A stretch of DNA of 7,502 nucleotides from Alphaproteobacteria bacterium (GCA_007116755.1 SKHU01000302.1:1-7502), one strand, 5' to 3'; positions 1 to 6,511 are shown, numbered from the stretch's first letter. The notes: a model not told the origin generated them from the letters alone. Translations and numbers: made by a program.

Positions 1-1
1 C

Positions 2-1369
2 AATCTGCGCATGTTCGGCCATTCGATCGCGCTTTTGCGCGGCAAATACGATAAAGAGGAAGGCGGCGAAGGCCAGATCAACCGTTTTCAGGCGCTGGCC
101 ACCAGCTTGTCCGGCACGGTCGGCCTCGGCAATATCGCCGGTGTGGCCGTGGCGATTTCCGTCGGCGGCCCCGGCGCGATGCTGTGGATGATGCTGATGG
201 GGTTTTTCGGCATGTCCACAAAATTCACCGAATGTTCGCTGGCCGTCAAATTCCGCCATAAAAACCCCGACGGCTCGTTTTCCGGCGGACCGATGTATTA
301 CATCACCGACGGTTTCTCAGAAAAAGGCAAAAACTGGGGAAGGTTTGGCAAATGGATGGCGGCGTTTTTTGCTGTCTGCTGTATCGGCGGCGCGATGGGC
401 GGCGGCAATATGTTTCAGGCCAACCAGTCCTTCCAGCAGTTTTTAAATATCACCGGCGGTGAAGAGAGTTTCTTTTACGGCAAAGGCTGGATCTACGGCA
501 CGGTTCTGGCGTTTCTGGTCGGTCTGGTGATTATCGGCGGCATCAAATCCATCGCCCGCGTCACCTCGAAAGTCGTGCCGCTGATGGCGGTTGTCTATGT
601 TACCGCAGGGCTGATTATCATTATGATGCATCTGCCGCAAGTGCCGGCGGCTTTTGTGATGATTTTCAAAGAAGCCTTCGGCATTCAGGCTGCGGCGGGC
701 GGATTTATCGGCGCGCTGATTATGGGTGTGCAACGGGCGGCGTTTTCCAACGAGGCGGGGATCGGCTCCGCCCCGATCGCGCACGCTTCGGCCAAAACAA
801 AAATTCCCGTCTCGCAGGGTGTTGTCGCCATGCTGGAGCCGTTTATCGACACCATCGTCATTTGCACGATCACGGCGTTGGTCATTATTCTGACCGGCTC
901 CTACAATCTGGACGGCCATATGGAGGGCGTTGCCCTGACCTCGCGCGCTTTTGAAAGCAGCATTTCATGGTTTCCCTATATTCTGGCGATTGCCGTGATC
1001 CTGTTTGCTTTCTCGACGATGATCGCATGGTCCTATTACGGGCTGAAAGCCTTCACCTATCTTGTCGGAGAAAATCCGGTGCTGGCCAATTGCTATAAGC
1101 TGTTTTTCTGTCTGGTCGTTATTCTCGGATCGGCGGCGGAGCTGACGAATGTTATCGGCTTTACCGATGCGATGATCTTTGCGATGGCGCTGCCGAATAT
1201 TGTCGGGCTTTACGTGCTGGCTCCGAAGCTGAAAGAGGATTTGCAGGATTATTATAAAAACGTCATCGCCAAAGAGCGCGCGGCGGCGCAAAAAATACCG
1301 GCAAAATCCGCAGAAAAACCCGCGGCAAAAACAAAACCGAAAAAGAAAGCGGCAAAGAAGCGGAAATAA
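2..1369 (+). CDS. Sodium:alanine/glycine symporter (AGCS family), 5' end cut by window edge
   Basis: Inner-membrane secondary transporter that by family knowledge imports alanine or glycine with Na+. The reading frame is open to the window edge (Asn-Leu-Arg precede the first ATG at 11), and family members have further membrane segments upstream of this point, so the ATG at 11 is probably internal and the true start lies outside. Two family signatures are visible: TVGLGNIAGVA (nt 116-148), and a later segment around nt 730-790 containing FSNEAGIGSAP. Several long hydrophobic stretches alternate with short loops throughout. The last 33 residues (nt 1268-1366) are an unusual Lys/Ala/Pro-rich hydrophilic tail, likely cytoplasmic. 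A gap of about 106 bases separates it from fliN and no operon link is evident. The family call is firm; the substrate is inferred. Confidence 0.93.
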   Translation, partial: NLRMFGHSIALLRGKYDKEEGGEGQINRFQALATSLSGTVGLGNIAGVAVAISVGGPGAMLWMMLMGFFGMSTKFTECSLAVKFRHKNPDGSFSGGPMYYITDGFSEKGKNWGRFGKWMAAFFAVCCIGGAMGGGNMFQANQSFQQFLNITGGEESFFYGKGWIYGTVLAFLVGLVIIGGIKSIARVTSKVVPLMAVVYVTAGLIIIMMHLPQVPAAFVMIFKEAFGIQAAAGGFIGALIMGVQRAAFSNEAGIGSAPIAHASAKTKIPVSQGVVAMLEPFIDTIVICTITALVIILTGSYNLDGHMEGVALTSRAFESSISWFPYILAIAVILFAFSTMIAWSYYGLKAFTYLVGENPVLANCYKLFFCLVVILGSAAELTNVIGFTDAMIFAMALPNIVGLYVLAPKLKEDLQDYYKNVIAKERAAAQKIPAKSAEKPAAKTKPKKKAAKKRK

Positions 1370-1475
1370 AGAAGAATGAAGGCGCATACTTGCTTTTTCA
1401 CGGGAAAGGCGGCTATTATTCTGGTAGGATACAATTCAGGCGCGATATCCATACCAATAAAGGAGGCAGCCCGCC
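1370..1475 (+). promoter_or_regulatory. Intergenic region with candidate promoter for the fliN operon
   Basis: This gap separates the symporter from fliN. A sigma-70-like pair can be read as TTGCTT (1390-1395), an 18-base spacer and TATTAT (1414-1419). A second possible -10, TACAAT (1430-1435), has no good -35. I saw no clear sigma-54 -24/-12 element, so the operon is more likely transcribed by a sigma-70-type or class-specific factor. No convincing terminator for the symporter gene was seen. The promoter call is by eye only. Confidence 0.3.
1461..1466 (+). promoter_or_regulatory. Strong Shine-Dalgarno for fliN
   Basis: AGGAGG lies 9 bases before the ATG at 1476, preceded by two more A residues. 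It is the best ribosome-binding site in the window and fixes the fliN start. Confidence 0.8.
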
Positions 1476-1859
1476 ATGAGTGACGAAGACAACAACAACG
1501 AAACGCCGCAATCGGGCGAAAAACCGAAAAAATCGGAAATAGCCGGAGACAACGTTGATTTCAGCGAAGTCACCGATGAAATGATGAAGCAGGGCACAGC
1601 CGAAGCTGCGAAAGATGTCGAGGCGATTTACGACATTCCCGTCCAGATTTCCGCCGTTCTCGGCCGTTCCACCATGCAGGTCAGCCAGCTTTTGAAACTC
1701 GGCCGTGGCGCTGTGGTCGAACTGGACCGCAAAGTCGGCGAGGCGATTGATATTTACGTCAACAACAGGCTTGTCGCACGCGGCGAGGTTGTGGTGAATG
1801 AAGACCGTCTGGGCGTAACCATGACGGAAATCGTCAAATCCGACCGCACGCGGCAGTAA
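1476..1859 (+). CDS. fliN: Flagellar motor switch protein FliN
   Basis: FliN is a component of the flagellar C-ring (switch complex) at the cytoplasmic face of the basal body. With FliG and FliM it sets the direction of rotation, and by family knowledge it also helps dock export substrates. The 127-residue length is normal. Residues 1-47 are hydrophilic, acidic and variable (several Asn, Glu and Lys), as is usual. Residues about 50-122 form the SpoA/surface-presentation domain, beginning IYDIPVQISAVLGRS and including LLKLGRGAVVELDR and the VNNRLVARGEVV strand. The start is supported by AGGAGG at 1461. It appears to be the first gene of a fliN, motA-like, flbD transcript; in Caulobacter fliN also sits just ahead of flbD. 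fliF, fliG and fliM are not in the window. Confidence 0.95.
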   Translation: MSDEDNNNETPQSGEKPKKSEIAGDNVDFSEVTDEMMKQGTAEAAKDVEAIYDIPVQISAVLGRSTMQVSQLLKLGRGAVVELDRKVGEAIDIYVNNRLVARGEVVVNEDRLGVTMTEIVKSDRTRQ

Positions 1860-1896
1860 TCCCGTTCTCTAACGTCAACAAGACCGCTGGAAAAAA

Positions 1897-2775
1897 ATGG
1901 CAGAAGACACACCCGCAGCAAAAACTGCTGAGGCCGCCGCAGGAGGTAACGAAAAGCCTGTGCGTCTGCCGCAGGCTTCGGTTTTGCGTGCGGCGAACAA
2001 GCGCAAGGCCGATCTGTCGATCATTGTCGGCCTGCTGCTGGCCATCGGGCTGATTGTCTCGGCGCTGTTTATGGGCGGCACGCCGCAGGCCTTTCTGGAT
2101 GCGCGCGCGCTGATGATCGTGCTGTTCGGCACGCTGGCCGTGACGGCCGTCTCTTTCAACGGCGAGGATTTCAAAACAGGTTTCGGCGTTGTCGGCCGTG
2201 CCGTGCACCGTTATGAGATCAATCTGGAAATGCTGTCGAAACAGCTTTTGGAACTGGCTCTGATCGCCCGCGCCAAAGGTTTTCTTGAAATGAAAAAACA
2301 TGAAGCGCCGCTGCGCCCTAACGCATTTTTAATGCTGGGCACGCAGATGCTGCGCGACGGCCATACGGGAGAGGAAATCGCCCGGCATCTTGGCCGCGAG
2401 ATCGACGCGCAAACCAATATGTATCACAAAACCGCCGCCATTCTGCGCCGCGCCGCCGAAGTCGCCCCCGCGATGGGGCTGATCGGTACGCTGATCGGTC
2501 TGGTGCAGATGCTGGCAATGCTGGATGATCCGGCGAGTATCGGACCGAGCATGGCGGTTGCACTGTTGACGACCTTCTACGGCGCGTTTCTCTCCACCGT
2601 GGTTTTTGCGCCGCTGGCAGCAAAGCTGGAGCATAACGCGCAGGGCGAGGCAACGGAAAAGCGGCTGATCATCAATGCGCTGATGTCGATGGCGCGCAAG
2701 GAAAACCCGCGCCGTCTGGAAATGGTTTTGAACAGCATCCTGCCGCCGCGCAACCGCATCCGTTATTTCGACTGA
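1897..2775 (+). CDS. motA: Flagellar stator protein, MotA/PomA family
   Basis: Ion-channel stator subunit in the inner membrane. With MotB/PomB it couples H+ or Na+ flow to torque on FliG. The 292-residue length matches MotA. Four membrane segments are visible at about residues 40-60, 71-87, 187-210 and 219-239, with the large cytoplasmic loop between the second and third. The TM3 motif APAMGLIGTLIGL contains P191, and TM4 carries ALLTTFYG and FAP (P239); these prolines match the conserved MotA P173 and P222. T198, T225 and T226 fall at the spacing of PomA T158, T185 and T186, so it resembles PomA more than E. coli MotA; Na+ coupling is only an inference. In the loop, R125 matches MotA R90, but the E98 position appears to be Lys133, with Glu131 nearby. 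No motB is adjacent. The ATG at 1897 has a weak ribosome site; see the alternative GTG at 1960. The symbol motA is by family; pomA is possible. Confidence 0.88.
   Translation: MAEDTPAAKTAEAAAGGNEKPVRLPQASVLRAANKRKADLSIIVGLLLAIGLIVSALFMGGTPQAFLDARALMIVLFGTLAVTAVSFNGEDFKTGFGVVGRAVHRYEINLEMLSKQLLELALIARAKGFLEMKKHEAPLRPNAFLMLGTQMLRDGHTGEEIARHLGREIDAQTNMYHKTAAILRRAAEVAPAMGLIGTLIGLVQMLAMLDDPASIGPSMAVALLTTFYGAFLSTVVFAPLAAKLEHNAQGEATEKRLIINALMSMARKENPRRLEMVLNSILPPRNRIRYFD
1941..1962 (+). promoter_or_regulatory. Internal Shine-Dalgarno with in-frame GTG: alternative start of the stator gene
   Basis: AGGAGGT (1941-1947) lies inside the annotated 5' end of the stator gene, followed after 12 bases by an in-frame GTG (1960, residue 22). 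The ATG at 1897 has only CTGGA before a run of A residues. The spacing to the GTG is longer than usual, so the ATG remains the default. Residues 1-21 are Ala/Glu-rich and not conserved in the family, so either start leaves all membrane segments intact. Confidence 0.3.
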
Positions 2776-2796
2776 CCGGAAAGGGGCTGAAAATCA

Positions 2797-4134
2797 ATGC
2801 GTTTGATGATTGTCGGCAGTCTGGAAGGACATATCAGCGAAGCGGGAAAAATCGCGCTGTCGCGCGGTGCGGATGTTGTGCATTGCGAAGATGAGGAAGA
2901 GGCGCTTGGCGCATTGAGATCGGGAAAAGGTGCCGATCTTGTCATGATCGATGTGCGCCGCAATATCGCCGCTTTCATCAAATCGCTGGAGGAGGAGCGC
3001 ATTGCCGTTCAGGTCGTGGCTTGCGGGCTGGAGAATGACGCAGCTGCCGCCGTCCGCGCCATCAAGGCCGGTGCGAAGGAATATGTGCCGCTGCCGCCCG
3101 ATGCCGAATTGATTGCCGCCGTGCTGCAAGCCGCTGTTGAAGAGCGCAGCGAGATGATCGCGGGTGATCCCGCCATGCGCCCCGTCATGGAGATGGCCGC
3201 TAAAATCGCGCCCAGCGATGCCACCGTCCTGATTACCGGCGCATCGGGAACGGGAAAAGAGGTGATGTCGCGCTATATCCACAATCACAGCCGCCGCAAG
3301 GACGGAAAATTTATCTCGCTGAACTGTGCCGCTATCCCCGAAAATCTGCTGGAATCCGAATTATTCGGCCATGAAAAAGGCGCATTTACAGGCGCGGTCG
3401 CGCGGCGTATCGGCAAATTCGAAGAAGCGGGCGGCGGCACGCTGCTACTGGACGAAATCAGCGAAATGCACCCCAGCCTGCAGGCCAAGCTGCTGCGCGC
3501 GGTGCAGGAGCGTGTTATCGACCGCGTCGGCGGACGCGAACCTGTCAAAATAGATATAAGGCTGATCGCCACCAGCAACCGCGATTTGCAGGAAGAGGTT
3601 AAAAAAGGAAATTTCCGCGAGGATCTGTATTTCCGCCTCAATGTCGTTAATCTCGACCTGCCCGGGCTGAAAGACCGCCCCGCCGATATTCTGCCGCTGG
3701 CGGAAATGTTCGCGGAAAAATACGCGAAAGATAACGGCCTGCCGCTGAAAAAAATATCAAAAGAGGCGACAGAAAAACTGAAAAACTACCACTGGCCGGG
3801 CAATGTGCGCGAGCTGGAAAACACGCTGCACCGCGCCGTGCTGATTTCGGCGGAAAACGAAATTGAAGAGGCTGCCATTATCCTGTCGGAAGCGCCGAAA
3901 GCCGCCGCGCAAAAACCGCCGTCTGCGCCGTCCGCAGATGACGGGGCGGACAGCGCCATCGCCGCGCTGGTCGGCAGCAGCGTCGCCGAAATGGAACAGG
4001 AACTGATTACCCGCACGCTTGACCATTGTCTGGGCAACCGCACCCATGCGGCACGTATTCTGGGGATTTCCATCCGCACGCTGCGCAACAAGCTCAGCCA
4101 GTATGAAAAAGAACAGAAAACCGCGGCGAAATAA
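2797..4134 (+). CDS. flbD: Sigma-54-dependent flagellar transcription regulator FlbD
   Basis: An NtrC-type activator that, by analogy with Caulobacter FlbD, switches on sigma-54 late flagellar genes and represses early ones. The 445 residues form three parts. The first is a degenerate receiver (about 1-120): D52 is kept, but the acidic pair is replaced by VGSLEG at 6-11 and the conserved Lys is lost (PLP in place of KP). The second is an AAA+ domain with Walker A GASGTGKE (148-155), the sigma-54 contact loop GAFTGA (195-200), Walker B GGTLLLDE (213-220), Arg residues R274 and R280 in FREDLYFRL, and WPGNVREL (333-340). After a Pro/Ala linker comes a Fis-type HTH (about 412-432, GNRTHAARILGISIRTLRNK). 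The start MRLMIVG parallels Caulobacter MRLLVVG, and AAGGGG (2781-2786) precedes it. It follows the stator gene by 21 bases. Its partner FliX is not in the window. Confidence 0.95.
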   Translation: MRLMIVGSLEGHISEAGKIALSRGADVVHCEDEEEALGALRSGKGADLVMIDVRRNIAAFIKSLEEERIAVQVVACGLENDAAAAVRAIKAGAKEYVPLPPDAELIAAVLQAAVEERSEMIAGDPAMRPVMEMAAKIAPSDATVLITGASGTGKEVMSRYIHNHSRRKDGKFISLNCAAIPENLLESELFGHEKGAFTGAVARRIGKFEEAGGGTLLLDEISEMHPSLQAKLLRAVQERVIDRVGGREPVKIDIRLIATSNRDLQEEVKKGNFREDLYFRLNVVNLDLPGLKDRPADILPLAEMFAEKYAKDNGLPLKKISKEATEKLKNYHWPGNVRELENTLHRAVLISAENEIEEAAIILSEAPKAAAQKPPSAPSADDGADSAIAALVGSSVAEMEQELITRTLDHCLGNRTHAARILGISIRTLRNKLSQYEKEQKTAAK

Positions 4135-4169
4135 CTACAAAAAAGAGCAAAAATAAAGAGGAACAAAAT

Positions 4170-5318
4170 ATGACGGCACAGAAAAAACCCGTATATCTGG
4201 ATCACCACGCCACAACCCCGATCTGCGCCGAGGCGCTGGAGGCGATGCTGCCGTTTTTCACGGAAAAATTCGGCAATCCGCATGCTGTCGGCCATTGCAA
4301 CGGCCGCGCCGCCGCCAAAGCCGTCGAGGCGGCGCGGGAGAAACTCGCCGCGCTGCTCAATTGCGATGCGGGAGCGCTGATTTTTACAAGCGGCGCGACG
4401 GAGGCAAATAATATGGCTCTGTTCGGCCTGTCCCCCGAAAACGGCCGCGACGAAATCCTGATCGGCGCGCTGGAGCATACCAGCATCACGGCGGGGATTC
4501 CGGCGCTGGAGAAAAAAGGCTTTACCGTCAAAGTTATTCCCGCGAACAAGGACGGGTTTATCACCGCTGATGCGGTGCGGCAGACGGCGAGCGAGAAAAC
4601 CGCGCTGGTCTCCGTCATGGCGGTCAATCACGAAATCGGCACGGTTCAGCCGATCAAAGATATCGCCGCCGCCGCGCATGAATACGGCGCGCTGTACCAT
4701 TGCGACGCGGCGCAGGGCACGGGCAAAGTGCCGATTGACATCAAGGATGCGGAGATTGATATGCTCAGCGTTTCGGGACATAAATTTTACGGCCCGCCCG
4801 GAATCGGCGCGTTTTATCTCAGGGCAACGCCGCCCGTCGAACTCACGCCTGTTCTGCACGGCGGCGGGCAGCAGCGTTTTCGCTCCGGCACGATTCCGCT
4901 GCCTTCGGCTGTCGGGCTGGGCGCGGCGGCAGAGGCGGCTATGCGCCGCATGGAAAAAGACGCAGCGCATCTTGCCCGTCTTAAGGATTTGTTTTTGTCA
5001 AAAATGCCGGCGGGTTTGCGCATCAACGGCGCTTTGTCGCCGCGCCTGCCCGGCTCGCTCAATCTGGTGACGGATGCGCCCTCGGCCGATATACTGACCG
5101 CGCTGGCGGATGATCTCTGCCTGTCCACAGGCTCGGCCTGTATGTCGCGGGAGCGCAAACCCTCGCGCGTGCTGAAGGCGATCGGCCTTGCGGATGAAGA
5201 GGTGTTCCGCAGCCTGCGTCTGTCAATGGGGCGGGACACAACCGACGCCGATGTGATTTTCGCCGCAGAAAAACTCGCCCCCTATTGCACCGCCGCCGCA
5301 CGCACCGCCACGGCATAA
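4170..5318 (+). CDS. Group I cysteine desulfurase (NifS/IscS-like)
   Basis: PLP-dependent enzyme that converts cysteine to alanine and carries the sulfur as a persulfide for Fe-S clusters, tRNA thiolation or other acceptors. Active-site residues line up with E. coli IscS: H103 (PLP stacking), N153, D179, Q182, the Schiff-base Lys K205 in SGHKFYGPPG, and catalytic Cys C324 in STGSACMS within a loop of group I length. The N-terminal YLDHHATTP motif is also typical. At 382 residues it is shorter than IscS (404) and ends in an Ala/Thr-rich stretch, without an obvious IscU-binding C-terminal tail. AGAGGA (4157-4162) is 7 bases before the ATG. It lies 35 bases after flbD with no terminator seen between, so it may be cotranscribed. 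No iscR, iscU, iscA or suf gene is present here, so the acceptor is unknown. IscS and NifS cannot be told apart from this alone. Confidence 0.93.
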   Translation: MTAQKKPVYLDHHATTPICAEALEAMLPFFTEKFGNPHAVGHCNGRAAAKAVEAAREKLAALLNCDAGALIFTSGATEANNMALFGLSPENGRDEILIGALEHTSITAGIPALEKKGFTVKVIPANKDGFITADAVRQTASEKTALVSVMAVNHEIGTVQPIKDIAAAAHEYGALYHCDAAQGTGKVPIDIKDAEIDMLSVSGHKFYGPPGIGAFYLRATPPVELTPVLHGGGQQRFRSGTIPLPSAVGLGAAAEAAMRRMEKDAAHLARLKDLFLSKMPAGLRINGALSPRLPGSLNLVTDAPSADILTALADDLCLSTGSACMSRERKPSRVLKAIGLADEEVFRSLRLSMGRDTTDADVIFAAEKLAPYCTAAARTATA

Positions 5319-5364
5319 GATTCTTTAGGGGATGTCGGCATACGCCTCCGCCGCCATCGCGCGA

Positions 5365-5379
5365 CCGCTCAGAATGACA
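5365..5379. repeat. Partial repeat end (15 bases) matching the element after yebC
   Basis: CCGCTCAGAATGACA differs at one base from CCGCTCAGGATGACA at 7461-7475, the right end of the palindrome downstream of yebC. No left arm is found beside it, so it looks like a decayed or truncated copy. Confidence 0.5.
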
Positions 5380-5410
5380 GGTTGAATTTTGCTTTTAAAG
5401 TTTTTTTTAA

Positions 5411-5563
5411 AACCGCAGAGTTTTAAGAGAACACGAGAATTCCTCTTATTGTCATTCCCGCGCAAGCGGGAATCTTTTAACCCTGTATCGACCGGTTTAT
5501 AAGATGCCCGTTTTCACGGGCATGACAGCTTTTTTTCTCTGCATTTTCTGCAACTCTGCGGTT
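5411..5563. repeat. Nested composite inverted repeat
   Basis: The outer arms AACCGCAGAGTT (5411-5422) and AACTCTGCGGTT (5552-5563) are perfect 12-base inverted copies, flanked by A/T runs. Inside them TAAGAG (5424-5429) pairs with CTCTTA (5443-5448). Then comes a 78-base element (5450-5527) bounded by TGTCAT and ATGACA. That element contains two perfect hairpins: an 8-base stem 5454-5461/5466-5473 with loop GCAA, and a 7-base stem 5504-5510/5517-5523. The inner element resembles the common bacterial intergenic repeat type with TCATTCCCGC ends. It looks like one palindromic element placed inside another. Confidence 0.75.
5454..5478 (+). terminator. Possible Rho-independent terminator of the desulfurase transcript
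   Basis: A perfect GC-rich 8-base stem (ATTCCCGC / GCGGGAAT) with a GCAA tetraloop is followed by CTTTT. A second hairpin ends at 5523, with seven T residues at 5530-5536. Either could end transcription from the plus-strand genes, although both belong to the repeat element and sit 130-200 bases after the stop codon. Confidence 0.35.
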
Positions 5564-5596
5564 AATTTTTTAAACCTGCTTGCAATTTTAAGCCGG

Positions 5597-5616
5597 TTTC
5601 CTGTTTTTACAGGAAA
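5597..5616. repeat. Small perfect hairpin near the end of the PagL-like gene
   Basis: TTTCCTGT (5597-5604) and ACAGGAAA (5609-5616) form an 8-base stem with a TTTT loop. A further CCGGTTT (5593-5599) / AAACCGG (5635-5641) pair surrounds it. On the minus strand it lies about 70 bases beyond the PagL-like stop, so it could help end that transcript or protect its 3' end, but no T-run follows. Confidence 0.45.
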
Positions 5617-5683
5617 GCGAAAGCGGCTCAGGTTAAACCGGATACGCTCTGTCGCGTCAATACGCTCTCGTTTATTTCCGGAG

Positions 5684-6439
5684 TTATTTTTGGCCGAAAC
5701 TCAACGGGAAGGAATATTTGATGCCGATAAATTCGGTGCGGTCGCGGCGGTTTAGGGATTTGCCGTTGGTCAGCACATGCGCATCAAGGCTGAGCCGCGA
5801 ACCGTTCTGCAGACGCATCCCCAGCTCGCCGCCGAAACGGTAGGCCAGAGTCCGGCGCAGGTCATGCCCGCCGCCGTCACGATACGCACCGACGGCCAGA
5901 GACGGCATGAAATAAAGTTTCTCGGTCACATCCACCGGAATACCGACACCGCCATAGGCCAGCATCGCGCCGTTGGTCGCCAGCATCGCGCCGAAAATCG
6001 GCTGCAATACGCCGACAATCCGCATGCCCGTCTGCCATTCCAGACCGAAAGCTGCCGCCAACTCGTTATGGGTGAAGGCATCATAGGCGCCGATGCTTAA
6101 GCCAAGGAAAGATGAATCAGGCTGCGCCTGAACAATGCGGCGTTCCGGCGCGGGTTTCGGTTTTTCTTGTGCAATTTCGGGTTCCGGCTTCGGCGGCTCT
6201 GCCGCCACGTCTTCAACCTCCTGCGTCTCGGGCATCAGGGATACGGGCGGCTCGCCGAGTTCATCGGGGCCGATTCCGTGCAAATCCATCAGCGCACGAT
6301 CCAGCGGGGTGACTTCCTTTGAATAATATTCGGGCGGCATGCCGTCGGCATATGCGGGGGCGGAACACAGCACCAGACCCAGCGCCGCAGCGCAGAAAAA
6401 CCCTCTGAAAGTGCCGGTTTTCTCCTGTTTTTCCGTCAA
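5684..6439 (-). CDS. PagL-like outer-membrane protein (acyloxyacyl hydrolase / lipid A 3-O-deacylase fold)
   Basis: Predicted secreted or outer-membrane protein of 251 residues. Residues 1-31 are a Sec signal peptide (hydrophobic core about 14-27, cleavage after AYA). Residues about 32-105 are acidic and Pro-rich (EPPKPEPE, KPKPAPE), probably a periplasmic linker. Residues about 109-251 alternate in a beta-barrel-like pattern, start FLGLSIGAYDAF and end with an aromatic strand IKYSFPLSF, in the manner of PagL, which removes the 3-O acyl chain of lipid A. Pseudomonas PagL uses His126, Ser128 and Glu140. Here the candidate segment is HVLTNG (H221), with T224 at +3 and E236 at +15, so the serine is not in the standard HxS position. 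The start is TTG (6437-6439) preceded by AAGGTGA; the next Met (residue 34) would remove the signal peptide. Activity is uncertain and an inactive structural homologue is possible. Confidence 0.68.
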   Translation of the reverse strand: MTEKQEKTGTFRGFFCAAALGLVLCSAPAYADGMPPEYYSKEVTPLDRALMDLHGIGPDELGEPPVSLMPETQEVEDVAAEPPKPEPEIAQEKPKPAPERRIVQAQPDSSFLGLSIGAYDAFTHNELAAAFGLEWQTGMRIVGVLQPIFGAMLATNGAMLAYGGVGIPVDVTEKLYFMPSLAVGAYRDGGGHDLRRTLAYRFGGELGMRLQNGSRLSLDAHVLTNGKSLNRRDRTEFIGIKYSFPLSFGQK

Positions 6440-6443
6440 AACG

Positions 6444-6450
6444 TCACCTT
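6444..6450 (-). promoter_or_regulatory. Shine-Dalgarno that selects the TTG start
   Basis: On the minus strand AAGGTGA precedes the TTG by 4 bases (about 7 from the GG core). An in-frame stop lies at 6461-6463 and there is no ATG or GTG between, so TTG is the only start that keeps the signal peptide. Confidence 0.65.
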
Positions 6451-6482
6451 TTTCAAGAGATTAACTGTTTCTTAACGTTTCC

Positions 6483-6511
6483 ATTATGCAAGAGGTAAAA
6501 AAAATATACAA
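6483..6511 (-). promoter_or_regulatory. Candidate promoter of the PagL-like gene
   Basis: On the minus strand, TTGTAT (6506-6511) and CATAAT (6483-6488) are separated by 17 bases that include a run of eight T residues. The -10 box is 44 bases from the TTG start. This is a sigma-70-like match by eye with a weak -35. Confidence 0.4.

Larger units (their letters stand above)
5319..5683. other. Repeat-rich intergenic region between convergent genes
   Basis: About 365 bases between the converging stops of the desulfurase and the PagL-like gene. It holds a partial repeat end (5365-5379), a nested palindrome (5411-5563) and a small hairpin (5597-5616), with A/T runs between. No believable coding sequence was found. 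The open frame from 5504 reads MPVFTGMT, which is only the repeat in translation. Confidence 0.85.

Noticed and set aside
443..919. Minus-strand open frame of 158 codons inside the symporter gene
   Set aside because: It is antisense to clearly conserved AGCS sequence and rich in His, Arg, Asn and Asp, with no domain or ribosome site.
1421..1440. Possible sigma-54 promoter (TGG near 1422) ahead of fliN
   Set aside because: The expected GC of the -12 element is absent at the right spacing.
3786..4970. Long (394-codon) open frame on the minus strand across flbD and the desulfurase gene
   Set aside because: Its translation is rich in Arg, His and Gln without recognisable motifs, and it runs antisense to two genes with intact catalytic motifs. 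It is a GC-rich shadow frame.
5450..5527. Could the repeated hairpins be a CRISPR array?
   Set aside because: There are only two unlike hairpins within one palindrome, with no regular repeat-spacer pattern and no cas genes.
5504..5755. Short plus-strand open frame starting MPVFTGMT in the repeat region
   Set aside because: The N-terminus is a direct translation of the palindromic repeat, a common artefact, and its end overlaps the PagL-like gene in antisense.
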